Origin: Pseudomonadota bacterium
Lineage (GTDB): Bacteria > Pseudomonadota > Gammaproteobacteria > Burkholderiales > SHXO01
Direction: 5' to 3'
Assembly: GCA_023430065.1 (NCBI GenBank)
Contig: JAEZCG010000197.1
Location: 1-5,385, forward strand
Length of the DNA stretch: 5,385 nucleotides
The stretch's first letter is position 1, and the number at the start of each line of letters is the position of its first letter. The translations under genes were made by a program, and so were the position numbers. The notes under the pieces are model-generated. The model had not been told where the DNA came from. It did not search any database and saw only the letters and a program-made list of their open reading frames with translations. Below, one piece after another: positions 1 to 5,385 of the stretch.

Positions 1-1031
1 ATCTTCTTCGCCAGCTGCGCGCGGCGCAGCGCGCCGGGGCCGGCGTAGAAGAACATGTCCTCGCCGATGAAGCCCTCGGCGCAGCCGATCGACACCTTCA
101 GCGTCGGCGTGCGCGGCTTGCCGGAGATCTTCGTTACGTGCACGCGATCGGGTCCGACCTGCTCCAGCTGGGTGGTGGTGAAGTCAACCACGACGTCGGG
201 CGTGAGGTAATTCGCCGGGTCGTGCACCTCGTAGAGCATCTGCTCCTTCACCGTCTGCAGGTTGATGGCGCCGCCGGTGCCGGCGACCTTGGTCAGCACG
301 GCGCTGCCGTCGGGCTCGACCTCGGCAATGGGAAAGCCGAAGTTCCACGGCTCGGGCACGTCCTTGAAGCCCGGGTCGGCGAAGTAGCCGCCGGTCACCT
401 GCGCACCGCACTCCATCAGGTGGCCCAGGCCGTTGCCGGCGCCCAGGCGCATGTGGTCGAGCGCGTCCCAGCCGAACTCGAACATCATCGGCGCCATGAA
501 GATCGACGGGTCGGCGACGCGCCCCGTCACCACGATGTGCGCCCCCTGCTTGAGTGCATCGACGATCGGCTCGGCGCCGAGGTAGACCTCGGCGGAGACG
601 AGATTGGATTGCAGCGTCGAGGTCGGCTGCCCGTTCTCGAGGATGCGGTCGGTCAGCTGCAGCACGCGGTCGGTGATCAGGCCGCCGGACACCGCCGCGA
701 CCTTCACGCCACGTGCGCCGAACTCGCGCAGCCAGTGCACGATGCGCTGCGCCGCACCCTCGGGGTTGATCCACCCCTGGTTGCTGATGATTCTCGTGCC
801 GCGCTTCAGGCAGTGGGGCAGCACCGCACGCATGCGGTCGTCCAGGTAGGTGTCGTAGCCGGGGAAGGTCGGGTCGCGGCGCGCGCGCACCTGCGCCGCC
901 GAGATCGTGGCCTCGGCCATCGTCTCGAAGCACAAATAGTCGAGATCGCCCTGCTCGGCGTTCAGAGCAGCGGGTTCGACCCGGTCGCCCCACCAGGCGG
1001 AGCCGGCGCCGATTCGAAGTGTAGATGTCAT
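1..1031 (-). CDS. AtuA-family (DUF1446) protein, partial: C-terminus beyond the left edge
   Basis: The minus-strand frame is open from ATG at 1031 to the window edge: 343 complete codons, no stop. Residues 1-20 include GAGSAWWGDRVEP. Later conserved-looking blocks are QGDLDYLCFETMAEA (27-41), ISNQGWINPEGAA (82-94), VTGRVADPSIFMAP (168-181), GHLMECGAQVTGGYFADPG (203-221), GTGGAINLQTVKEQMLYEVH (251-270) and GCAEGFIGEDMFFYAGPGAL (316-335). I recognise these as the AtuA/DUF1446 family, named for acyclic terpene utilization in Pseudomonas; the biochemical reaction is not firmly established. Family members are usually about 450 residues or more, so at least 100 are missing. No signal peptide or membrane segment is seen, so it is probably cytoplasmic. 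The start is well fixed: an in-frame stop lies at 1046-1044, and a weak GAGAG (1045-1041) sits 9 nt upstream of the ATG. It diverges from a LIV-type transporter, which suggests a shared catabolic substrate. Family assignment is from memory of conserved motifs. Confidence 0.88.
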   Translation of the reverse strand, partial: MTSTLRIGAGSAWWGDRVEPAALNAEQGDLDYLCFETMAEATISAAQVRARRDPTFPGYDTYLDDRMRAVLPHCLKRGTRIISNQGWINPEGAAQRIVHWLREFGARGVKVAAVSGGLITDRVLQLTDRILENGQPTSTLQSNLVSAEVYLGAEPIVDALKQGAHIVVTGRVADPSIFMAPMMFEFGWDALDHMRLGAGNGLGHLMECGAQVTGGYFADPGFKDVPEPWNFGFPIAEVEPDGSAVLTKVAGTGGAINLQTVKEQMLYEVHDPANYLTPDVVVDFTTTQLEQVGPDRVHVTKISGKPRTPTLKVSIGCAEGFIGEDMFFYAGPGALRRAQLAKK

Positions 1032-1043
1032 GGGATGACGCTC

Positions 1044-1075
1044 TCAGGTTCGTCGCTTATCAGGAATTCGTCAGG
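1044..1075. repeat. Three TCAGG direct repeats in the divergent promoter region
   Basis: TCAGG occurs at 1044-1048, 1060-1064 and 1071-1075. The first two copies extend to TCAGG-TTCGTC and TCAGG-AA-TTCGTC, which makes them more similar than the core alone. They lie between the AtuA-family start and the -35 box of the transporter promoter, where a regulator of both divergent units could bind. No regulator gene is in the window, and copies this short can arise by chance, so an operator role is only a guess. Confidence 0.25.
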
Positions 1076-1082
1076 CGCCGCC

Positions 1083-1112
1083 TTGACAAGCCGCGCGTCC
1101 GTCTCGGATGAT
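1083..1112 (+). promoter_or_regulatory. Predicted sigma70-type promoter of the transporter operon
   Basis: A perfect -35 TTGACA (1083-1088) is followed after 18 nt by GATGAT (1107-1112), which matches four of six positions of TATAAT. Transcription would start near 1118-1120, giving a 5' leader of about 45 nt before the ATG at 1165. This supports 1165 over the in-frame ATG at 1108, which would lie inside the -10 element. The -35 sits in a near-palindrome, CTTGACAAG. Confidence 0.6.
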
Positions 1113-1152
1113 GCCCCGCTTCCGATTCAAAAACTACCCGTCTCGAAAAGTT

Positions 1153-1158
1153 GGAGAA
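1153..1158 (+). promoter_or_regulatory. Ribosome binding site of the binding-protein gene
   Basis: GGAGAA lies 6 nt upstream of ATG 1165. It is the best Shine-Dalgarno match in the leader and decides the start: translation from here gives a protein that opens directly with a signal peptide. Confidence 0.7.
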
Positions 1159-1164
1159 GCAGGC

Positions 1165-2334
1165 ATGATCACCTCGCTACGCCGTGCGCTGCTGGGCGCG
1201 GCCGCGCTTGCATGGGCCGCGGGCGCCTTCGCGCAGGACCCCATCCGCATCGGCTGGTTGTCGTCGCTCACCGGGCCGCTGTCGTCGGCAGCCATCGCCG
1301 AGAACCAGGGCGTGCAGTTTGCCGTGGAGGAGATCAACAAGGCGGGCGGCGTGAACGGGCGCAAGCTCGAGCTGATCACGCGCGATACCGCCGGCGATCC
1401 CACCAAGGCGGTCAACCTGGCCAAGCAGCTCGCCTTCACCGAGAAGGTGCACTTCATCATCGGCCCGGTCAATTCGGGCGAATCGCTGGCCACCGTGCCC
1501 ATCGTCGCACGCGCCGGCATTCCCAACCTGATCATCGGCACGGTGGACGAACTGGTCGACGCCAGGAAGTATCCCAACGCGTTCCGCGCCATCAACACCA
1601 ACCGCCAGTGGATCGAGGCGGCCAACCACTACGCGCTGAACGTGATCAAGCGCCGCAAGGTCGCGGTGATCGGCGACACGTCGGGCTACGGCACGTCGAG
1701 CGCGAAGACCGCCGCGGAGCTGCTGCAGAAGGCCGGCGTCAAGCCGGTCTACAGCGTGCTGATCGACCCGAACAAGACCGATCTCACCGACGAGATGAAC
1801 AAGGCCAAGGCGGCGGGTGCGGACGTGATCATGCCGTGGTCGGCAGCCACCGGCCTGCTTGCCCGCCTGCTCAACACGCGCGGGGACATGGGTTGGGACG
1901 TGCCCGTCGTCGGGCACTCGGCGATGATGGCGCCGGCGATCAAGCAGCTGCTCAACAAGCCGGAGTACTGGATGAACGCCATCGCGGCCGGCTACCAGAG
2001 CACCACCTACGACGACAAAGGCAAGTTGCCGGCACGCACGCAGGCGCTGCTCGACAAGCTGCACGGCAAGATCGGCAAGGGCGAGATCGACTACATGCTG
2101 TGGTGGGTCGCGCTCGGCTACGACACCGTGAAGATCGTCGAGCACGCGGTCAAGCAGGCCAAGGGCACCGATCCGAAGGCGATCCGCAAGGCGCTGGAGA
2201 ACACCAAGGCGTTCGAAGGCGTATATGCCACCTACTCGTGGAGTCCCAGCCAGCGCAACGGATTTCCCGATCACCAGATCGTGATGAACGCGGCGAACAG
2301 CTTCAAGGATGGGGCGTATCGGGCGGCGCGCTAG
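1165..2334 (+). CDS. Periplasmic substrate-binding protein of a LIV/HAAT-type ABC transporter
   Basis: The product has 389 residues. It should be exported to the periplasm, bind a small solute and deliver it to the permease pair encoded downstream. Residues 1-23 form a Sec signal peptide: LRR, then a hydrophobic Ala/Leu stretch, then AFA with cleavage likely before Q24. There is no lipobox Cys. The mature protein has the type I periplasmic-binding fold hallmarks of the Peripla_BP_6 group: DPIRIGWLSSLTGPLS (25-40), AVEEINKAGGVNGRKLELI (53-71), RDTAGDPTKAV (73-83), FIIGPVNSGESLA (97-109) and KVAVIGDTSGYGTSSA (165-180). Length is typical of the family. The start at 1165 is chosen over ATG 1108 because of the GGAGAA site, the signal peptide and the promoter position. 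The ligand cannot be read from the sequence; relatives bind branched-chain amino acids, amides, urea, or aromatic and aliphatic acids. The divergent AtuA-family gene favours a carboxylic acid, by inference. Confidence 0.93.
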   Translation: MITSLRRALLGAAALAWAAGAFAQDPIRIGWLSSLTGPLSSAAIAENQGVQFAVEEINKAGGVNGRKLELITRDTAGDPTKAVNLAKQLAFTEKVHFIIGPVNSGESLATVPIVARAGIPNLIIGTVDELVDARKYPNAFRAINTNRQWIEAANHYALNVIKRRKVAVIGDTSGYGTSSAKTAAELLQKAGVKPVYSVLIDPNKTDLTDEMNKAKAAGADVIMPWSAATGLLARLLNTRGDMGWDVPVVGHSAMMAPAIKQLLNKPEYWMNAIAAGYQSTTYDDKGKLPARTQALLDKLHGKIGKGEIDYMLWWVALGYDTVKIVEHAVKQAKGTDPKAIRKALENTKAFEGVYATYSWSPSQRNGFPDHQIVMNAANSFKDGAYRAAR

Positions 2335-2344
2335 CGTCGTGCGG

Positions 2345-2421
2345 GTGACTCGTGATTCGTGACCCGTCACTCGTGATTCGTGGCTCGTGATTCGTGATTC
2401 GTGATTAGCGATTGGTGATCG
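2345..2421. repeat. Heptamer tandem array, 11 units, consensus GTGATTC
   Basis: Eleven contiguous 7-bp units run without an indel: GTGACTC, GTGATTC, GTGACCC, GTCACTC, GTGATTC, GTGGCTC, GTGATTC, GTGATTC, GTGATTA, GCGATTG and GTGATCG. Four are exact consensus; divergence is greatest at the right end. The array begins 10 nt after the binding-protein stop codon and ends 47 nt before livH. It is clearly lower in G+C than the flanking genes. The unit length and lack of spacers exclude CRISPR. Similar GTGATTC-type heptamers occur, as I recall, in intergenic DNA of beta- and gammaproteobacteria; their function is unknown to me. Confidence 0.9.
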
Positions 2422-2468
2422 GGTAGAAGTCCGCGCGCTGCGCAGCTCCTGGCCCCTGACTCTCTTTC

Positions 2469-3329
2469 ATGCTCTCTGCTCTCATCGCCGGCCTTGCCAC
2501 GGGCGCACTGTACGCTGCCGCGGCTCTGGTCTACAACGTCATGTTCTCCACCTCCAAGGTGCTGGCCGTGACGACCGGTCACACTGCCATGCTCGGCGGG
2601 GTGTTCGGTGCCTGGTTCCTGCAGGCGTTCGATCTGCCGGTCGTCGTCGCACTGCTCGGATCGGTCGTCATCGGCGGGCTGTTCGGGCTGCTCACCGACG
2701 TGGTTGCCATCCGCCGCGTGCTGGCGCGCAGCGACGAACACTTGTGGCTGCTCAGCACACTCGCACTGGCCACCATGGTCCAGCAGGCGGTCGCATTGTG
2801 GTGGGGCACCGAACCCAAGCCGTTCCCGCGCCTCATTCCGCAGGACTTCGGCGTCGGCCTGCTCGACCAGAAGTACTGGCTGCCGGTCGCGGTCGCGATC
2901 CTGCTGGCCATCGGCCTCGAGCTGTTCTACCGCCGCACGCTGTACGGCAAGCTGTTCGTGGCGATGTCGGAGGACATCTTCGCGGCGCGCGCACGCGGCA
3001 TCCCGACCGATCGCATCCGCATGCTTTCCTACGTCATGGCCGGCGCGCTCGGCGGGCTGGCGGGATTCGCCGCGGGCCAGCTCACCTTCGCCTATTTCGC
3101 ACTCGGGCTGACGCTGACGCTCAACGGCTTCATCGCGCTGGCGGTGGGCGGACTGGGCAGCAACATCGGCGCGCTGGTCGGCGGCGCCGCGCTCGGCATC
3201 CTGAGCAGCGTCGCGACCTACTACGTCGGCGGCGAGTTCCAGCAGACCATCTCGGTGGGTCTGCTGATGGTGGTGCTGCTGCTCAAGCCCGAGGGGCTGT
3301 TCGGCACGCGCAACGTGCGGCCGGTTTGA
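2469..3329 (+). CDS. livH: LivH-type permease of the ABC transporter
   Basis: The product has 286 residues and is an inner-membrane permease, one half of the transmembrane channel. Hydrophobic segments cover most of the protein, for example about 2-24, 53-76, 95-111, 137-154, 187-230 and 232-273. The cytoplasmic coupling loop that contacts the ATPase is visible at about 160-186, with GKLFVAMSEDIFAARARGIP and the following TDRIR, matching the LivH pattern of acidic and Ala-rich residues then G-I-x-T-D-R. The C-terminus LLKPEGLFG (271-279) is also typical. The usual NFAHG motif after the first helices is replaced by VTTGHTAMLGG (34-44), so this is a divergent subfamily and probably not a true leucine porter. 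ATG 2469 gives a normal-length N-terminus, but the upstream sequence is pyrimidine-rich and shows no Shine-Dalgarno. The gap of 134 nt from the binding-protein gene holds the heptamer array. Confidence 0.92.
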   Translation: MLSALIAGLATGALYAAAALVYNVMFSTSKVLAVTTGHTAMLGGVFGAWFLQAFDLPVVVALLGSVVIGGLFGLLTDVVAIRRVLARSDEHLWLLSTLALATMVQQAVALWWGTEPKPFPRLIPQDFGVGLLDQKYWLPVAVAILLAIGLELFYRRTLYGKLFVAMSEDIFAARARGIPTDRIRMLSYVMAGALGGLAGFAAGQLTFAYFALGLTLTLNGFIALAVGGLGSNIGALVGGAALGILSSVATYYVGGEFQQTISVGLLMVVLLLKPEGLFGTRNVRPV

Positions 3330-3337
3330 TGAAACCG

Positions 3338-3456
3338 CAAACGCATTCAACACAGCGGACGCCCGGGGGGCGGGTTGTGAGGCAATGGGGTTATCCTGAG
3401 CCGCTCTCCTGTTCTCCTCTCGTTTTCCTCTGCGTCCTCTGTGTTGAACGCGTTTG
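3338..3456. repeat. Imperfect inverted repeat (25-bp arms) between livH and livM
   Basis: The left arm is 3338-3362 and the right arm 3432-3456. They pair at 23 of 25 positions across a 69-nt spacer. The shared core is TTCAACACAG on the left and CTGTGTTGAA on the right, and the outer ends are CAAACGC and GCGTTTG. The spacer's 3' half is a pyrimidine tract that merges into the right arm, including the 9-bp tandem TCCTCTGCG / TCCTCTGTG (3426-3443). In RNA the arms would form a long stem directly before the livM start. No U-tract follows, so it does not look like an intrinsic terminator. No transposase is present. Its role (RNA stability, expression ratio, or a dispersed repeat) is inferred only. 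Confidence 0.8.
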
Positions 3457-3464
3457 TCCTTGAA

Positions 3465-4457
3465 ATGAAGCAACTCCTCATACTGGCCGCCGCCGCGGCT
3501 GCCCTCGTCACGCTGCCGTTCTGGGCGGGTGACCAGTACCAACTCCACCTCGCGGCGCTGATCGGCGCGTACTGGATCCTGATCGCGGGGCTGAACCTCG
3601 TGGTCGGCTTCAGCGGACAGCTCTCCGTCGGTCACGTCGGGCTGCTCGCCATCGGCGCGTACACCTTCGCGATCGTCGCCGGTACGCACGGGATCGACCC
3701 GTGGATCGCGCTGGCTGCCTCGGGCGTGCTCGGGGCACTGTGCGGCTTCCTGCTGGGACTGCCCTCGCTGCGGCTGCCGGGCTTCTACTTCGCGATGGCC
3801 ACGCTCGCCTTCGCGCTCATCGTCACCGAGCTGGTGCTCGCGTTCGACGGGCTCACCGGGGGCGGCGTCGGTCTGTCGGTGCCGACCTTCCCGGAACCGC
3901 TCGACACGGCCGAGGGCAACTACTGGCTGATCCTCGGCGTGGCGGCACTCGTCACGCTGCTCACCTGGAACGTGGCGCGGCTCATGTGGGGACGCGGGCT
4001 CGTCTGCGTGCGCGACAGCGTGGTGACCGCGCAGGCCGTGGGCATCCCGGTGCTGCGCGCGAAGCTCGCGGCCTTCGTGTTCAGCGGCCTGACCGCCGGC
4101 ATCGGCGGCGCGCTGTTCGCCGTCATCCAGAGCTACATCACGCCGGACACCTTCCTGTTCGAGCTCGGCATGTTCTTCTTCGTGTGCATCATCATCGGCG
4201 GACGCGGCAGCATCATCGGGCCCTTCTTCGGCACCGTCGTGCTCACCGCGCTGCCGGAACTGTCCGCGCCGCTGGCCAAGCTCGGCAACTTCTTCTACGG
4301 TCTGCTGCTCCTGCTCGTCGTGCTGCTGCTGCCCGAAGGGATCGGGCGGCTGTTCCAGATCGTGCTGGAGCGGCTGCGCCCGCGGCGGCTCGAGAGCGTG
4401 CCCATCGCGCCGCAGCCGGAACGGCTCTCGGCCGCGATCAAGGCAGGCCAGCCATGA
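3465..4457 (+). CDS. livM: LivM-type permease of the ABC transporter
   Basis: The product has 330 residues and is the second inner-membrane permease, expected to pair with the LivH-type protein. The family signature NLVVGFSGQLSVGHVGLLAI lies at 44-63, followed by GAY. Further hallmarks are GLPSLRLPGFYFAMATLAFA (98-117), the ATPase-coupling loop GLVCVRDSVVTAQAVGIPVL (178-197), GGALFAVIQSYITPDTF (214-230), and IIIGGRGSIIGPFFG (242-256). A charged cytoplasmic tail, RPRRLESVPIAPQPER (305-320), closes the protein. ATG 3465 (MKQLLIL) is preferred. An in-frame GTG at 3441 would add eight residues but lies within the right arm of the inverted repeat and has no ribosome site. ATG 3465 also lacks a clear Shine-Dalgarno. 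The stop overlaps the next start (ATGA, 4454-4457), implying translational coupling. Confidence 0.92.
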   Translation: MKQLLILAAAAAALVTLPFWAGDQYQLHLAALIGAYWILIAGLNLVVGFSGQLSVGHVGLLAIGAYTFAIVAGTHGIDPWIALAASGVLGALCGFLLGLPSLRLPGFYFAMATLAFALIVTELVLAFDGLTGGGVGLSVPTFPEPLDTAEGNYWLILGVAALVTLLTWNVARLMWGRGLVCVRDSVVTAQAVGIPVLRAKLAAFVFSGLTAGIGGALFAVIQSYITPDTFLFELGMFFFVCIIIGGRGSIIGPFFGTVVLTALPELSAPLAKLGNFFYGLLLLLVVLLLPEGIGRLFQIVLERLRPRRLESVPIAPQPERLSAAIKAGQP

Positions 4458-5212
4458 GCGCCGCACTGCAGGCCGAGCGCATCACCAAGCGCTTCGGCGG
4501 CGTGACCGCGCTGTCGGAGGTCTCGCTCGAACTGCGGCCCGGTGAGGTGCACGGGCTGATCGGTCCCAACGGCAGCGGCAAGACCACGCTGCTGAACCTG
4601 CTCAACGGCTACTACAAGCCGGACGAGGGCAGCATCCTGCTCGGCAGCGACGATCTGTCGCAGCGTCCCGTGCAGGAGCGTCCGCGCCTGGGCGTGGCGC
4701 GCACCTTCCAGAAGCCGCGCCTGCTGCCCAGCCTCACCGTGCTGGAGAACGCGATGATGGGCGGCTGGCGCGACACGCGCAGCGGCTTCATCGCCTCGGC
4801 GCTGGCGCTGCCCGGCGCGCGCCGCGAGGACCGCGCGCTGCGCGAGCGTGCCGCCGAGCTCCTGCAGGGCGTGGGCCTGGGGCACGTCGTCGACCGCCGC
4901 GCGAACCTGCTCGAGCACGCGGAGCAGCGCTTCCTCGAGATCGCGCGCGGCCTGACCGGGCGGCCGTGCTTCGTCCTGCTCGATGAGCCGGCAGGGGGGT
5001 TGACCGGACCCGAGATCGAGCACCTCGGAACGGTGATCCGCGTCATGCGCGAGTGCGGCATCGGCGTGCTGCTGGTGGAGCACCACACCGACTTCGTGTT
5101 CCGCATCTGCGATCGCGTCACCACGCTCGACCTGGGGCGCATGATCAAGCACGGCACCCCGGCCGAGGTGCGTGCCGATCCGGAGGTCATCCGCGTGTAC
5201 CTGGGAGCCTGA
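4454..5212 (+). CDS. livG: LivG-type ATP-binding protein with atypical signature motif
   Basis: The product has 252 residues, the usual LivG length, and is a cytoplasmic ATPase that docks on the permease pair. Walker A is GPNGSGKT (37-44), the Q-loop Gln is 86 in RTFQKPRL, Walker B is FVLLDEP with catalytic Glu178, and the switch His is 210 in LLVEHH. The LivG/LivF-specific ending GTPAEVRADPEVIRVYLGA (234-252) is present. The ABC signature is unusual: where family members read close to LSYGQQRLLEIARAL, this one reads LEHAEQRFLEIARGL (153-167), so the conserved Ser and Gly are replaced by Glu154 and Ala156. The D-loop region is also GGLTGPE. The frame is clean, so this is not a frameshift artefact. 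It starts inside the livM stop (ATGA), with AAGGCAGG upstream in livM as a possible ribosome site. Confidence 0.94.
   Translation: MSAALQAERITKRFGGVTALSEVSLELRPGEVHGLIGPNGSGKTTLLNLLNGYYKPDEGSILLGSDDLSQRPVQERPRLGVARTFQKPRLLPSLTVLENAMMGGWRDTRSGFIASALALPGARREDRALRERAAELLQGVGLGHVVDRRANLLEHAEQRFLEIARGLTGRPCFVLLDEPAGGLTGPEIEHLGTVIRVMRECGIGVLLVEHHTDFVFRICDRVTTLDLGRMIKHGTPAEVRADPEVIRVYLGA
5203..5207 (+). promoter_or_regulatory. Ribosome binding site of the LivF-type gene
   Basis: GGGAG lies inside the last codons of livG, 6 nt before GTG 5214. It supports the GTG as start, since no ATG in this frame is available before the conserved ATPase core. Confidence 0.6.
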
Positions 5213-5213
5213 G

Positions 5214-5385
5214 GTGAGAGAGCGTCCCGAACAGATCCTGCTCGAGGTGCGCGACCTGCACGTCGCCTACGGCAAGGCCGAGGTGGTGCACGGCGTGTCG
5301 TTCGACGTGCGCGCAGGGGAGTTCGTCGTCCTGCTCTGGCGCAACGGCGCGGGCAAGAGCACGATCCTGCACGCCGTTTCCGGCC
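5214..5385 (+). CDS. livF: LivF-type ATP-binding protein, N-terminal fragment cut by the right edge
   Basis: Fifty-seven complete codons are visible of a protein normally near 235 residues. It is the second ATPase of the transporter, expected to pair with LivG. The opening ILLEVRDLHVAYGKAEVVHG (8-27), then VSFDVRAGEFVVLL (28-41), is typical of LivF. The Walker A reads WRNGAGKST (42-50), so the first Gly of G-x4-G-K-S/T is Trp42 (TGG, 5337-5339). Lys48 and Ser49 are intact. One base change from GGG would explain it, so it may be a real variant or a sequence error. The start is GTG, with one base between the livG stop and this codon and a GGGAG site upstream. The Q-loop, signature and Walker B lie outside the window. 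Confidence 0.88.
   Translation, partial: MRERPEQILLEVRDLHVAYGKAEVVHGVSFDVRAGEFVVLLWRNGAGKSTILHAVSG

Noticed and set aside
184..993. A 270-codon open frame on the minus strand inside the AtuA-family gene.
   Set aside because: It is the wrong frame of the same strand. The correct frame, starting at 1031, is open to the window edge and shows the family motifs.
1060..1089. Minus-strand promoter for the AtuA-family gene using TTGTCA (1089-1084) and TGATAA.
   Set aside because: The spacing is about 21 nt, too long for a convincing sigma70 promoter, and no better -10 is seen at 16-18 nt.
1108..1164. An upstream ATG giving a 19-residue longer binding protein.
   Set aside because: It lies in the predicted -10 box, has no ribosome site, and would place a polar extension before the signal peptide.
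138..2348. A 736-codon open frame on the plus strand across the AtuA-family and binding-protein genes.
   Set aside because: It is antisense to the first gene and out of frame with the second, has His/Arg/Ala-rich low-complexity content and crosses the promoter region. No domain is seen.
2345..2421. CRISPR array.
   Set aside because: Units are 7 bp, contiguous and without spacers; no cas gene is present.
2359..2446. Intrinsic terminator after the binding-protein gene, from GTGACCCGTCAC (2359-2370) or GCTGCGCAGC (2437-2446).
   Set aside because: The first stem has a 2-nt loop, the second is a palindrome without a loop, and neither is followed by a T-run.
3338..3456. Insertion sequence with terminal inverted repeats.
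   Set aside because: The whole element is about 119 bp with no transposase and no obvious target-site duplication, so at most it is a small non-autonomous repeat.
2367..4466. A 699-codon open frame on the minus strand opposite livH and livM.
   Set aside because: Its translation is low-complexity (Gln, Arg, Ala, Glu-rich) with no recognisable domain, and the opposite strand encodes two clear permeases. It is a high-GC shadow; its last residues (NHESR-like) are just the heptamer array translated.

Overview
The window is GC-rich DNA (roughly two-thirds G+C by eye) with codon use, gene families and short intergenic repeats that fit a betaproteobacterium (Burkholderiales- or Rhodocyclales-like). 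This assignment is an inference from style; no rRNA or other phylogenetic marker is present.

Layout. A partial minus-strand gene (1-1031, running off the left edge) encodes an AtuA-family (DUF1446) protein. It is divergent from a plus-strand ABC-transporter operon of the LIV/HAAT (branched-chain amino acid-like) type. The 133-bp region between them holds a good sigma70-type promoter for the transporter and three TCAGG direct repeats. The operon order is periplasmic binding protein (1165-2334), LivH-type permease (2469-3329), LivM-type permease (3465-4457), LivG-type ATPase (4454-5212) and LivF-type ATPase (5214 onward, cut by the right edge). All five parts of one type I importer are therefore represented, the last only by its first 57 codons.

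How it works together. The secreted binding protein would capture a small solute in the periplasm, the LivH/LivM pair would form the channel, and the LivG/LivF pair would drive it with ATP. The divergent AtuA-family gene suggests the cargo is a carboxylic-acid or terpenoid/aliphatic catabolite rather than leucine itself, but this is a context inference only.

What stands out. (1) The LivG ABC signature, normally of LSYGQ type, reads LEHAE, and the LivF Walker A motif begins with Trp instead of the invariant Gly. In an NBD heterodimer these two elements face each other across the same ATP site, so the transporter may have one degenerate and one canonical site, unless W42 is a sequence error. 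(2) Two repeat elements interrupt an otherwise tight operon: an exact-period heptamer array (11 copies, consensus GTGATTC) before livH and a 25-bp imperfect inverted repeat between livH and livM. Neither downstream permease gene has a visible Shine-Dalgarno sequence. I see no CRISPR, tRNA, rRNA, transposase or prophage gene. The transporter family itself is well known, and I do not see a wholly new system here.
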